From assembly GCA_020736575.1 (NCBI GenBank), contig JAGPYM010000024.1:62001-126000 (forward strand): a stretch of DNA of 64,000 nt, written 5' to 3'. The translations under genes were made by a program, and so were the position numbers. Within the stretch, counting starts at the first letter, position 1, and each line of letters opens with the position of its first letter. Shown in pieces: positions 44,918-53,040 of the stretch. The notes beneath the pieces are model-generated. The model saw only the letters and a program-made list of their open reading frames with translations, had not been told where the DNA came from and ran no database searches. The stretch comes from Thelonectria olida. Lineage: Eukaryota > Ascomycota > Sordariomycetes > Hypocreales > Nectriaceae.

Positions 44918-45706
44918 ACTTAAGCAAGCCGGCATCTGTGGGTTTCAATTCGCTGTCTCAGACAGAATTCTCCAGTTGTCACTAAAGTCAGAGAACTATA
45001 TAAGAACGAATAACAATGCGTATCATGAAATGTTCTGATTTATCTAATATTCTATATTCACGAGTAGAAGATGAATTTCGTTCTCTTCAACGGATTTAAA
45101 GTCTACACCGATGCGTACTCGCATGTTGTTGGTCTTAAAGCTAGCTATATACCCATCTATTATCTTGGGGGTAGTTAGCAGCTTCTAGAGAGGGCTGAAA
45201 CTGCTACACGCTGATCTCTCGGATGATTCTTATCCGGTCCATAGCCCGTATTCCGTGTGACATCTTCGTTCTTCACTCGACCTCGCACCTTTCGTCCGGT
45301 CAACCCTTGGTTAACAATGTCCCATCATTAACACCTGGAATAAAGATGGATTACCTGACACGCAAACCATAATTTAGGTATAATAGCAAAGATAATAAAT
45401 AACAATATAATAAGAGTAATATTGCGACAGATAGTTACCAGGCTTTGAACTTATTCTCTATCTATGCTGTCGCTTTGCCCCCTTATTTGGTCGTACCTCA
45501 ACCTGATACATCTTGAAAAATTCCAGGCTCTGTAGGATGCTCTCCAGTCACATCGTGGAAAGCAGTGGCTGAAATATAGTTTACCTTGCCTTCCCGTACT
45601 AGAATGTAGTACTCGAGAAGATATTGCTGCTCGGAATGGTCAGTATCTGCTTGAGATCTGAGGACTTTCTTTGCTTCGGCTCTAACAATCCAGGGTTAGT
45701 AGGATA
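44918..45706. other. AT-rich intergenic stretch
   Basis: Frequent stops in all frames and several ATAATA runs around 45.36-45.42 kb. No gene recognised. It ends at the first copy of a 14-base direct repeat. Confidence 0.55.
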
Positions 45707-45720
45707 TACCAGCGGGCTAC
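45707..45720 (+). repeat. 14-bp direct repeat, left copy
   Basis: TACCAGCGGGCTAC, identical to 46671-46684. The two copies bracket a 950-base segment that contains the 191-aa gene and its promoter, as a target-site duplication would. Confidence 0.8.
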
Positions 45721-45851
45721 CTTTACGATCGGTGATTTTTATTATTGTGTAAACTCTTGGTGTATTTTGCTGCCTGGTTGCCTTGCTCTATTTCCATTGG
45801 TTTGAATGCCCTTGGACCCACTTTAACCTTTTCTAGACTTTCCTTTTTCGT

Positions 45852-46427
45852 CTAACCTTTTTGGCCCCCCCCACTTTTCAACCCTTGCGTCCATTTGACC
45901 CACTTTTTGTCTTCGAATTTTCCTCCAGCAAAGCTTGTGCTTTGTCCCGCCCGTGAGCGAGTGAGTTCCAGATAATCTTTGCCTTTCAGGCAACCCATTC
46001 GGATCGTCGCCACCGCGCACAGCAGCTCCTGGAGCCACGGCTTGTAGGCATCTGATTGGATCGTCTTGACAAATCGCTTGTCGTTGTTATTAAGACGGTT
46101 TTTTCTTTCCCTTTTGAGAAGTCGCGTAAGGTCTTTGACTTCCTGTTCGAGGAAGTCGCGATGGTGTTGACGCACATCGGGTCTTTCGACCAGGATCTTA
46201 CAGCCCAAAATGACTAGGTTGATCCTTTGATTAACACTCAGTGGCGTGTCTGTATTGGGCAGTGCAGGGATGCCTAGGAGTTGTGACTCCTTTAGGTGCC
46301 TGTTGAGGTCTCTTGTTGGCTTAATATGCTCGAGGAAATCTGCATATCCCGATATATAGCGAGTAGCTGCGCGGCTTCCGTTATCTGGTTGGATTGTATC
46401 GCGTTCAATTGATAAGAAGTTGGGCAT
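45852..46427 (-). CDS. Unrecognised 191-aa protein of a repeat family
   Basis: An intact frame of 191 residues with a clear start. It lies 67-75 bases downstream of a TATAAAAG box, and the sequence from there to the ATG is duplicated elsewhere (21970-22133). I do not recognise the protein. It is mostly helical and charged: a moderately conserved-looking N-terminal part (SIERDTIQPDNGSRAATRYI), a central helix rich in Arg, Glu and Lys (FLEQEVKDLTRLLKRERKNR) and a polar, Gly/Lys-rich tail. No Cys/His cluster, transmembrane segment or signal peptide. A 14-base direct repeat flanks the gene together with its promoter. Together with the second promoter copy this points to a gene carried by, or spread with, a mobile element. 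Its C-terminus may be shifted: another frame stays open for about ten more codons. Confidence 0.55.
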   Translation of the reverse strand: MPNFLSIERDTIQPDNGSRAATRYISGYADFLEHIKPTRDLNRHLKESQLLGIPALPNTDTPLSVNQRINLVILGCKILVERPDVRQHHRDFLEQEVKDLTRLLKRERKNRLNNNDKRFVKTIQSDAYKPWLQELLCAVATIRMGCLKGKDYLELTRSRAGQSTSFAGGKFEDKKWVKWTQGLKSGGGQKG

Positions 46428-46605
46428 TTTGGCTGTTATATGTTATATTATTGGTTGAGTTGTGCGGACCAGGGTCGGATGGAGAGAACAGGTGCTTTTA
46501 TATTGGAGGCCCGGAATAAGGTTCCTTGAGTAAGTTTACTCGGCAGGGACTTTCACCTTGAGACCAACTGTGAGCCCTATTGAGAAGCTTATTGTGATAG
46601 ATACA
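46428..46605 (-). promoter_or_regulatory. TATA-containing promoter of the 191-aa gene, shared with 22 kb
   Basis: On the minus strand the order is a CTCACAGTTGGT-like block, AAGGTGAAAGTCCCTGCCG, ACTCAAGGAACCTTATTCCG, CCAATATAAAAGCACC and finally ACAGCCAAAATG at the start codon. The same order and near-identical sequence occur at 21970-22133 on the + strand. Conservation of the TATA box and its spacing suggests functional promoter sequence. Confidence 0.65.
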
Positions 46606-46670
46606 AGGCTAGGGTTTGGCCTGTATCGACCTCTATTGTGTGCCTAGATTATCGGCTTTTTTAATAATAA

Positions 46671-46684
46671 TACCAGCGGGCTAC
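46671..46684 (+). repeat. 14-bp direct repeat, right copy
   Basis: TACCAGCGGGCTAC, identical to 45707-45720. It abuts the end of the pogo-type transposase remnant. Confidence 0.8.
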
Positions 46685-46956
46685 GTCTGAGGCCAGTCTC
46701 GCGAGTACCCCGCGATAAATGCCTCTTTTTGCGAAACGATATTCTAAGCAGGAAACGAATCGTGATACATCTCCAAAAAAAAGAAAAAATGCAGATGTAG
46801 CCGCCTAAATGCTAGGTTACGCTCTCTGATCGATTTGCGAATAGCTTTTTGCTGTGAGTTCTTAAAAGACTGAAAGACGGAAAGATCAAGCGGCTGGAGC
46901 AAGTGTGTTGAATGTGGCGGCAGGATACTACAGTACTGCACTCGTTTTGACTCGGA
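46680..46956 (-). pseudogene. Pogo/Fot1-type transposase fragment
   Basis: On the minus strand a short frame reads VQYCSILPPHSTHLLQPLDL then SVFQSFKNSQQKAIRKSI. P-x-H-[ST]-[TS]-H-x-LQPLD is the hallmark C-terminal motif of the DDE domain of pogo/Tigger/Fot1-type transposases. After an in-frame stop the typical closing segment survives (NIVSQKEAFIAGYSRDWPQT). Upstream there is a stop 15 codons before the motif, and no catalytic aspartates or DNA-binding region were found. A T-rich run encodes FFFFL where the family has a normal helix. A short dead fragment. Confidence 0.75.
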
Positions 46957-47188
46957 CCTTCAGGTGATTAGTCCCGCGGTCGGTGCAATACTGGTCGGTA
47001 TAATACTGATTAGTAGAGGAGATGCGGGCGAACACAACGGCTTGATCGGAGGGAGAAGTTCGGTACTCATTGCATTTGCAACGTCACACGATCTACGTAG
47101 AGTACAGTAACACAGTAACTGTTTAGCTATTCCTCAGGTGCCGAGTCCGTACCTCCCCCGTATCCCATCCGTGTTCCGGACCCTCGTC

Positions 47189-48109
47189 TCAACTCCATCT
47201 TGGTCTCTTGTCCCGTTGCTCGCTCCTGAGTCGCAGCGGAGGCACAGCGTCTCCATCGACCGGCCAGACGAGGCGTGATCTCTTCTTATCTTTCAGCCGG
47301 TCGAGCTTCAGCCGGTCGAGTTCCAGCCGCTGGTAGGCCGTCCAGTTCTGCCCATCGGTCATCTCAACGTAGCCACGCGGAGAACACAGAGAGGGATAGC
47401 TGGCGAAGAAGTCCCGATAGCCGCCGTCCAAGACGTAGACGCTCTCGTAGGTGAGATCGGGATAGGAGTCAGCGTGAAGGCCTCTGTCGTAGTTTCGGAC
47501 AAGACCTGCGACCCGGGGAGCGCGACAAACGGAGTATTCGCAGTGAAGAACGAGGACAGCACCGCTCCCGGGACTCTTGAACAACCAGTCGACGAGCTGA
47601 GCGTGGTCGTCGTAGTTGAGTGCTTGGTCGATGTGACCGCCGTCGTACTCGTACCGGAATCGGCAGTCGATGATATGTACCTGGCCGAGCCGTGCACTGT
47701 ATGATCCTCTCAGAACACCCGCAAGGGTTTCCTTCGTGATTCGGGGGATAGTCTCGCCGGGCTTGATGAAATGGGGCAAGATCGGATTGCCGGATCCAGC
47801 TCTGTCCGGGATGAGCCCGATGGTTTTGCTTTGGGATTCGTCCCCCATCTGCGCAACACAGGCTTGGTAGCTTGACTGCACCTCGTTGCTCGGCGGTAGT
47901 GCACAGTAAAGCATCCAGTCGTCGGAGACGCTGACCATTGTGCTCCCTTCTCTTCCAATGAGGATGGGCCAGTGGATAATGAACTGCGCTTCCGTTCTCG
48001 CCGACAAACCTTGCATAAGGAGAGCGTCCGTATTTGGACGGCTTGCCAGAAATGGCCGTTGGATCCAGAACCGGCTCTGTGCACCACAGCCATTTCCTGA
48101 CAGCCGCAT
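47189..48109 (-). CDS. Cdc25-type dual-specificity phosphatase, catalytic-domain-only
   Basis: An intact 306-residue frame starting at ATG 48109. From residue 121 it follows the Cdc25 rhodanese-like catalytic domain: IPRITKETLAGVLRG, then HIIDCRFRYEYDGGHIDQAL, LVDWLF, and the active-site loop VLHCEYSVCRAPRVAGLVR. In that loop Cys190 and Arg196 form the complete C-x5-R motif (normally HCEFS-x-x-R). YVLDGGYRDFFASYPSLCSP and RGYVEMTD close the domain. Canonical fungal Cdc25 is much longer, with a regulatory N-terminus carrying phosphorylation sites; here only about 120 unrelated residues precede the domain. Cdc25 removes inhibitory phosphates from Cdk1 at mitotic entry. In this repeat-rich setting it is more likely an extra copy than the essential gene. 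It diverges from the 184-aa gene across a 238-base intergenic region. Confidence 0.85.
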   Translation of the reverse strand: MRLSGNGCGAQSRFWIQRPFLASRPNTDALLMQGLSARTEAQFIIHWPILIGREGSTMVSVSDDWMLYCALPPSNEVQSSYQACVAQMGDESQSKTIGLIPDRAGSGNPILPHFIKPGETIPRITKETLAGVLRGSYSARLGQVHIIDCRFRYEYDGGHIDQALNYDDHAQLVDWLFKSPGSGAVLVLHCEYSVCRAPRVAGLVRNYDRGLHADSYPDLTYESVYVLDGGYRDFFASYPSLCSPRGYVEMTDGQNWTAYQRLELDRLKLDRLKDKKRSRLVWPVDGDAVPPLRLRSEQRDKRPRWS

Positions 48110-48347
48110 GTCCGAAAGTGGACGATGGTCGCTCTACAGCATCAGGGCAACATGAGGACACACTCTATTTGTCCACTATGTACTGTAAAGTAGGTACAGT
48201 ATCACATGATGCTATACGGGGCGTACAGTCCTATACCGCGGATGCCTCAACGCATAAAAGCTCATTCATCCCTTCCCTGGCTGCGGTACCGTCTACAGTA
48301 CTATCGTACACTTCATCGTTTCCGCACAAACAACATCAAATCCTAAA
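48110..48347. promoter_or_regulatory. Shared divergent promoter region
   Basis: The region between two divergent start codons is 238 bases. On the + strand CATAAAAGC at about 48255 could serve as a TATA box for the 184-aa gene. The motif TACTGTA(A)/TACAGTA recurs several times (about 48180-48200 and 48294-48302), which may mark binding sites. Function is inferred from layout only. Confidence 0.45.
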
Positions 48348-48902
48348 ATGTCTTCCGAAGAAATCTGGGCTCTCATCCAAAAAGGCCCGAAATGGAGAGA
48401 GGAGCTCGCAAAGGAAGGCCTCATTGCCCTGGTGTTCCGCGGCCACGACACAGAGGTCGCAACCAATGGTCCGTCGACCGACGAGCCAGGGGAGCCGTCA
48501 TACATGGTCCTTTGCCTGGCAAAAGAGTCCGCAATCTATCCCATCGGGGACTACGACGCAGGGTTTCCGGCGAAAGAGCTGTTTCTGGAGCTTCTCACCC
48601 CGTGGGAGTGGGCGGACGAAGAAAGAAAGGAGATCCTGCTGAAGGAGTCCAACATTCTCCTGAACGTCGCCGACTACTTCAAGGACGGGCCGACGGACGT
48701 AGATCAGAGCGTGAATGGAGCGAAGCTGATCGGGACGACTGACCAGGTCGACGGGCAGCGCCTCGTCGCCATCAGCTCGGGAGAGTCTCCAAAGGACATT
48801 GGGCTGATCCGCGGCGAGGGGGCGCTGTTCATTTCTGCCAACCTTTGGGGCGACCCCAAGGCCTGGCAGTTCCGGGACATATCAGAAGCTGCCAAGGAGT
48901 GA
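48348..48902 (+). CDS. Hypothetical 184-aa protein
   Basis: An intact single-exon frame with strong codon bias (G/C at third positions) similar to its neighbours. I do not recognise the family. It begins with a helical segment (MSSEEIWALIQKGPKWREEL), followed by hydrophobic strands (GLIALVFRGHD, SYMVLCLAKESAIYPIGDYD), a helix rich in Glu and Leu (ELFLELLTPWEWADEERKEI), and ends with strand-like pieces. It is acidic overall, without Cys, signal peptide or transmembrane segment, so probably a soluble intracellular protein. It shares its promoter region with the Cdc25-type gene and lies 141 bases before the BYS1-like gene. Confidence 0.7.
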   Translation: MSSEEIWALIQKGPKWREELAKEGLIALVFRGHDTEVATNGPSTDEPGEPSYMVLCLAKESAIYPIGDYDAGFPAKELFLELLTPWEWADEERKEILLKESNILLNVADYFKDGPTDVDQSVNGAKLIGTTDQVDGQRLVAISSGESPKDIGLIRGEGALFISANLWGDPKAWQFRDISEAAKE

Positions 48903-49043
48903 GGCTCTGCCCGGTGGGAATAGTGTGGGGACGACGCCATTCATGCTGTCCTAGTAACTTTCAGAGTAATAAATATAGTAGTCTCGTTCCCTCGTGCTTC
49001 TCCGCTCCGTCTCTGCCATTAGTCCTGTCATATAGCAGCCAGC

Positions 49044-49616
49044 ATGAAACCATTCGTGGCTGTCCTCCTGGGAGGCATCGCGTCGTGTGTGGCCCAGTCT
49101 CAAGCTGGTGTGTTCAACAAGTGTGACTTTTCCGTATACCTGCGATCAGTCCAGGCGGACAAATCGTCCGTCGTGACTCTTCTGCCCGGCGAGTCGTACC
49201 ACGAGACCTACCGACACGGCGTCACCTACGATGCAGAGACAGGCTCCGACGTGACTGTGGGCGTGTCCATCAAGATCACCACGGACCAGCGATTGTCGCA
49301 GGCGGCAAGCGACGGTGACAGGATATCTGCGTTTGACTCGAGTGCGGTCACGCAGTTCGAATACACCTACGATCCTACTTTGTATCCGGGCACCGACTTG
49401 TACTATGACGTCTCCGACATCAACGATGCCTTTCCTCGTCAGTTCTGCGACTACGGCGTGGCGCTGAAGCCGGATCGCTCAGAATGTCCCTCGGTGCTGT
49501 GCCCTCCTGACTGTCAGAAGAACTGTTCCGCCGTGTACAACTATTACGACGACTTTGCCACCCATGGCTGCGACAGCCATGCTTCCCTGACGTTGTTCCT
49601 GTGCCAGGGGGACTAG
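49044..49616 (+). CDS. Secreted Cys-rich protein, BYS1/thaumatin-like
   Basis: An intact 190-residue frame. The N-terminus is a signal peptide with a hydrophobic core (MKPFVAVLLGGIASCVAQSQ). The mature protein begins GVFNKCDFSVYLRSV and contains LLPGESYHETYR, SIKITTDQ, TQFEYTYDPTLYPGTDLYYD and VSDINDAFP. It closes with a Cys-dense segment (CPSVLCPPDCQKNC) and DDFATHGC. This order matches the BYS1 or antigenic-thaumatin-like family of fungal secreted proteins (N-x-C-x-[FY]-x-VY-x-x-SV ... Q-[FL]-EY-T ... YD-[LV]-S-[NDA]-[IV]-[ND]). Eight cysteines remain after cleavage, enough for four disulphides. Members are secreted or wall-associated and some are studied as effectors, but their biochemical role is unknown. 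Small size and surroundings rich in mobile DNA fit a candidate effector. Confidence 0.85.
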   Translation: MKPFVAVLLGGIASCVAQSQAGVFNKCDFSVYLRSVQADKSSVVTLLPGESYHETYRHGVTYDAETGSDVTVGVSIKITTDQRLSQAASDGDRISAFDSSAVTQFEYTYDPTLYPGTDLYYDVSDINDAFPRQFCDYGVALKPDRSECPSVLCPPDCQKNCSAVYNYYDDFATHGCDSHASLTLFLCQGD

Positions 49617-50205
49617 ATACGAAGGACCGCAGGATTGTGGAGGCGGTCGCGCGGGCAAGTAGTCTAGACGTTCAGTACTGTACGATACGTAGCTGGCTGT
49701 AGGTGTCAATTCATACGTAAGGGTCCATTTCTGTCCACTCCCGCCCACTCCGGCTGTGCTCGGAACACCCAATGCCGAAGCCGCCGCGTTAGCTCGAGGT
49801 ATCCGAATCTGAATGCCTTCGCTCGAGAGCCAAAAACGACCTCGGGTCTTCTCGCGATGTACCTTGGATCGTATACTTAAAGGCGAGAAACGCAACATGC
49901 CGTCGTTGTGATTCATACACGATCATTCTTGGACAGAACTTATTGCTCATTCACTATTATACAGTGCATACACATAAGTACACAAACAAACACGAGGTTA
50001 CACCCTAAGGCAAAAATGGCAAGGCACCTCGCGCCTCGCTCAAAATGCATGCTCTGCTTCCCTCTATAAGAAGAGCATGTGATTCACTTTCAAGCTGTTT
50101 GCTCATCCTCATATTCCATAACATTTCCCTCCTCTCTCTACATTTTTTCCACATCATCTATCTCTCACACCTTGCCTTCAACCCCCACACACACACCCAC
50201 AAGTC
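49617..50205. other. Intergenic stretch before the AAA ATPase gene
   Basis: A short minus-strand frame (49479-49916) overlaps the BYS1-like gene and has no motif. The 3' part is pyrimidine-rich with a CACACACA run just before the ATPase start, consistent with a 5' UTR. Confidence 0.55.
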
Positions 50206-52408
50206 ATGGCTGGTTCAGACACAATGGAGTCCGTTAGGAGCAACGACGACGCCTCATCTGTCGTTATAGTTACTCCCCCAGAGCCTGTTATCTCCGAGAC
50301 TCAGGATCAGAAGACGGAAGAGACCAAGACCGAGTCTACAGAGGGCAAGGATGTAGAAGAAGAGAAGAAGGACGAGGCTGGGAAGAAGGAAGGCGAGGAG
50401 AAGAAGAAGGACGACGACGACGAAGATAAGGCAGAGGAGAAAAAGGAAAAGGTCATGGTCGGCCTCATCTCCGACAGCAAAGACCTCTACGCAAAGTACG
50501 ACCAAAACGGCGACCGGTCGTGGACGGATAAGTACCCCGACGACCTCGAGGAAGCCGCAGAGAACGAAGACACTCAGAAGTACGCCGTCATCATCCGAAA
50601 GAGTAAGTACACAAACACACACCACGTCACACAAAGAGCATTAGCTAAACACACATCACTGTACAGAGAAGCCCAGAGAGGCCGACGCCACCAACATCGT
50701 CATCGATAGCATCGTCGTCCAATCTCCCTATCTCAAGCGTGTCCTGGGCAAGGTATTCGAAGGCTACCCCGGCATCGCCACCACCGTCTCGCGACTCAAA
50801 TTCACTGCTCCCTTCGAGTCCTTCGTCCACCGCTGGGACCGTTTCGCTGCTGCCAAGGAAGACGAGTCTTACGATGCTATTACTCGCGAACACATTGCCC
50901 TGCTCTTCAACATCATGAAGAACGAGCTCGGGGAAGTCATTCAGCTTCGAGAAGACTACTTCAAGAACCGCGTCGTTGCTTTCGAGCACGTTTGGACCCT
51001 GTTCCCCCCCGGCTGCACCGTCTGGGGCCACGCAAAGGGAAAGCCTGTCGCCCTCAAGCTCGTTTCTGGCGACTACGGCGAGAACAATTGCGGCAAGTTT
51101 TACGGCTTGAACTGCCAAGTTCTCGACTGGGATGGTACCCACATGGGCTGGACCTCGCTGAGCCAGCAGATCTACCAGTTCGTTGGCACCGTTCCCTTCT
51201 CCGAGCTGAGCTGCTACCCTCTCGAGTACCACCCTCGTCTCGACGACGCCAAGGCCCTGTTGCTCGAGCGCGGTCGCCGCTTTGAGGAGCTCGCCGGCTA
51301 CTGCTACAAGTACTACAAGGGCACGGCCGTCTGGCACATTGACGCCCGCAAGTCTCGCAAGGAGAATGTCGAGTCTCGCATCGTCATTGATGGCGAGAAC
51401 TGGGAGAAGCTGAACCCCGAACACACCGTCTGGCTGGAGCCTCTTAAGGACACCTCCTCCAGCGCTAATAACTACCGCGACGACAGCGACGGCGAAAGCA
51501 TCATGAGCTTTGCCTCGGATAACGATGAGAAGGACACTTGCCCTCGTCTGACAGACGAGCAGCTCATGATGACGTACCCCATCGTGCGCGGCTACTCGCT
51601 CAAGAACAAGCGGTGGATGGAGTTCTTCATTGACGACGTCTCAGAGGTCAAGTTCAACGAGCAGGCCTTCAGCTCCCTGGTCCTCCCCGCCGACCAGAAG
51701 GAGCTCATCCTTGCCTTTGCCCAGAGCCAGGTCAAGTACAAGGACGCCTTCGACGACATCATCTCTGGCAAGGGCAAGGGCATCATCATGCTGCTCTCTG
51801 GCGGCCCCGGCATCGGAAAAACGCTGACGGCTGAATCCGTCGCCGAGGAGATGAAGGTGCCCCTGTACATCATGAGCGCCGGCGACCTCGGCACCGACGC
51901 CGACGAGGTCGAGGACAACCTGGGCCGCATCCTGGAGATGGTGGCTAACTGGAACGCCGTGCTGCTGCTGGACGAGTGCGACGTCTTCCTCGAGGCCCGC
52001 TGCGCAAACGACATTGCCCGCAACCGCATCGTGTCCATCTTCCTGCGTACCCTCGAGTACTACGAGGGCATCCTCTTCATGACGACCAACCGCATCAAGA
52101 ACATGGACCCCGCCTTCCAGAGCCGCATCCACATGTCGCTCGAGTACCCTCCCCTCGACACCTCCGCGCGCGAGGCCGTGTGGCGCGGCTTCCTCAGCCG
52201 GACCGTCGGCCTGGGCGCCACGATCGAGGGCGACACGGCGCACGAAATCACCGATGACGAGATCAAGGAGCTATCGCAGCTGGACCTCAACGGCCGACAG
52301 ATCAAGAACCTACTCAAGACGACTAATCTGCTGGCCTGCCACAAGGGGGAGAAGTTGGCGCTTCGACACTTGCGAACGGTCCTCAAGGTGACGGGGCATT
52401 CTTTGTAA
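50206..52408 (+). CDS. AAA ATPase with N-terminal substrate-recognition region
   Basis: Two exons (50206-50602 and 50667-52408) give 712 residues; the donor is GTAAGT and the acceptor TACAG. The first 90 residues are extremely rich in Glu, Lys and Asp (EGEEKKKDDDDEDKAEEKKE) and surely disordered. The middle region (about 130-420) is the conserved fungal N-terminal domain of this ATPase group (FPPGCTVWGHAKGKPVALKL, NCQVLDWDGT, ERGRRFEELAGYCYKYYKGT). The AAA core has Walker A GGPGIGKT at about 510, Walker B AVLLLDECDVFLEAR at about 560-575, sensor TTNRIKNMDPAFQSRIH, and a C-terminal lid. All nucleotide-binding residues are present, so it should hydrolyse ATP, presumably to remodel protein complexes. 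The family is common in Sordariomycetes but its substrates are unknown. It converges on the PAF-acetylhydrolase pseudogene. Confidence 0.9.
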
Positions 52409-53040
52409 ACGGGATTTGCTTGTTTCTTTTTCTCTTCTAAGGAGTAACTATTGATGACTGGAATGATCAAGGTATGGAATGGGGAATGTTTTTTGAGGGT
52501 AAGACTATTTACGTAGACAAGAATTGAATTTAAGAATACATTGCGATCTTGCAAACTAGTCTCAGCCTCCAAAGTGTCAACAGATGCCGCACTACAATTA
52601 CTAAGGACGACATACCCATTAGGTTTATTCAACTTGAGATTCCTTCACTAGGTCTTCTCTCGCAAACGATACATGTCTCTTGTGAGACCACTTCACCACC
52701 TCCAAGACACATCAAGCATGCACTTGTACAAAGAATGGCCAAGGTAAAAACCAGCTTCTGTGAATTGCCCAAAGCAAAGCCTCTCTATCCGTACTTTTCA
52801 TAATACAAAAGTTTATCCAGCAAACAAGCGGCAAATCCAGCCTGTAGTCTTGTATCTTCCGTACGCGTCGGGTGGTCATCATTAACGACGCTTCCAAATT
52901 CCTTCTAACATCCTGCGCCGAACTGTAGGTATCTCGCACAAGAACAATGGTACCGCTCCCAAAAAAAAAAAAAAAAAAAAATCCAAGTGAAGCAAACGAA
53001 ATCACCACCTCATAGAATCATCTCACTCTCATCATCAGAT
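52409..53040. other. Convergent intergenic stretch
   Basis: Contains the 3' UTRs of the ATPase gene and of the convergent pseudogene, and an A21 tract. No gene recognised. Confidence 0.6.
52961..52981 (+). repeat. A21 homopolymer
   Basis: Twenty-one consecutive A between convergent genes. It could be a genomic poly(A) of a retroposed sequence, but no LINE or cDNA-like sequence precedes it. Confidence 0.95.

Noticed and set aside
45823..46038. Alternative frame at the end of the 191-aa gene as a separate gene
   Set aside because: It overlaps the better-supported frame. At most it shows a possible shifted C-terminus.
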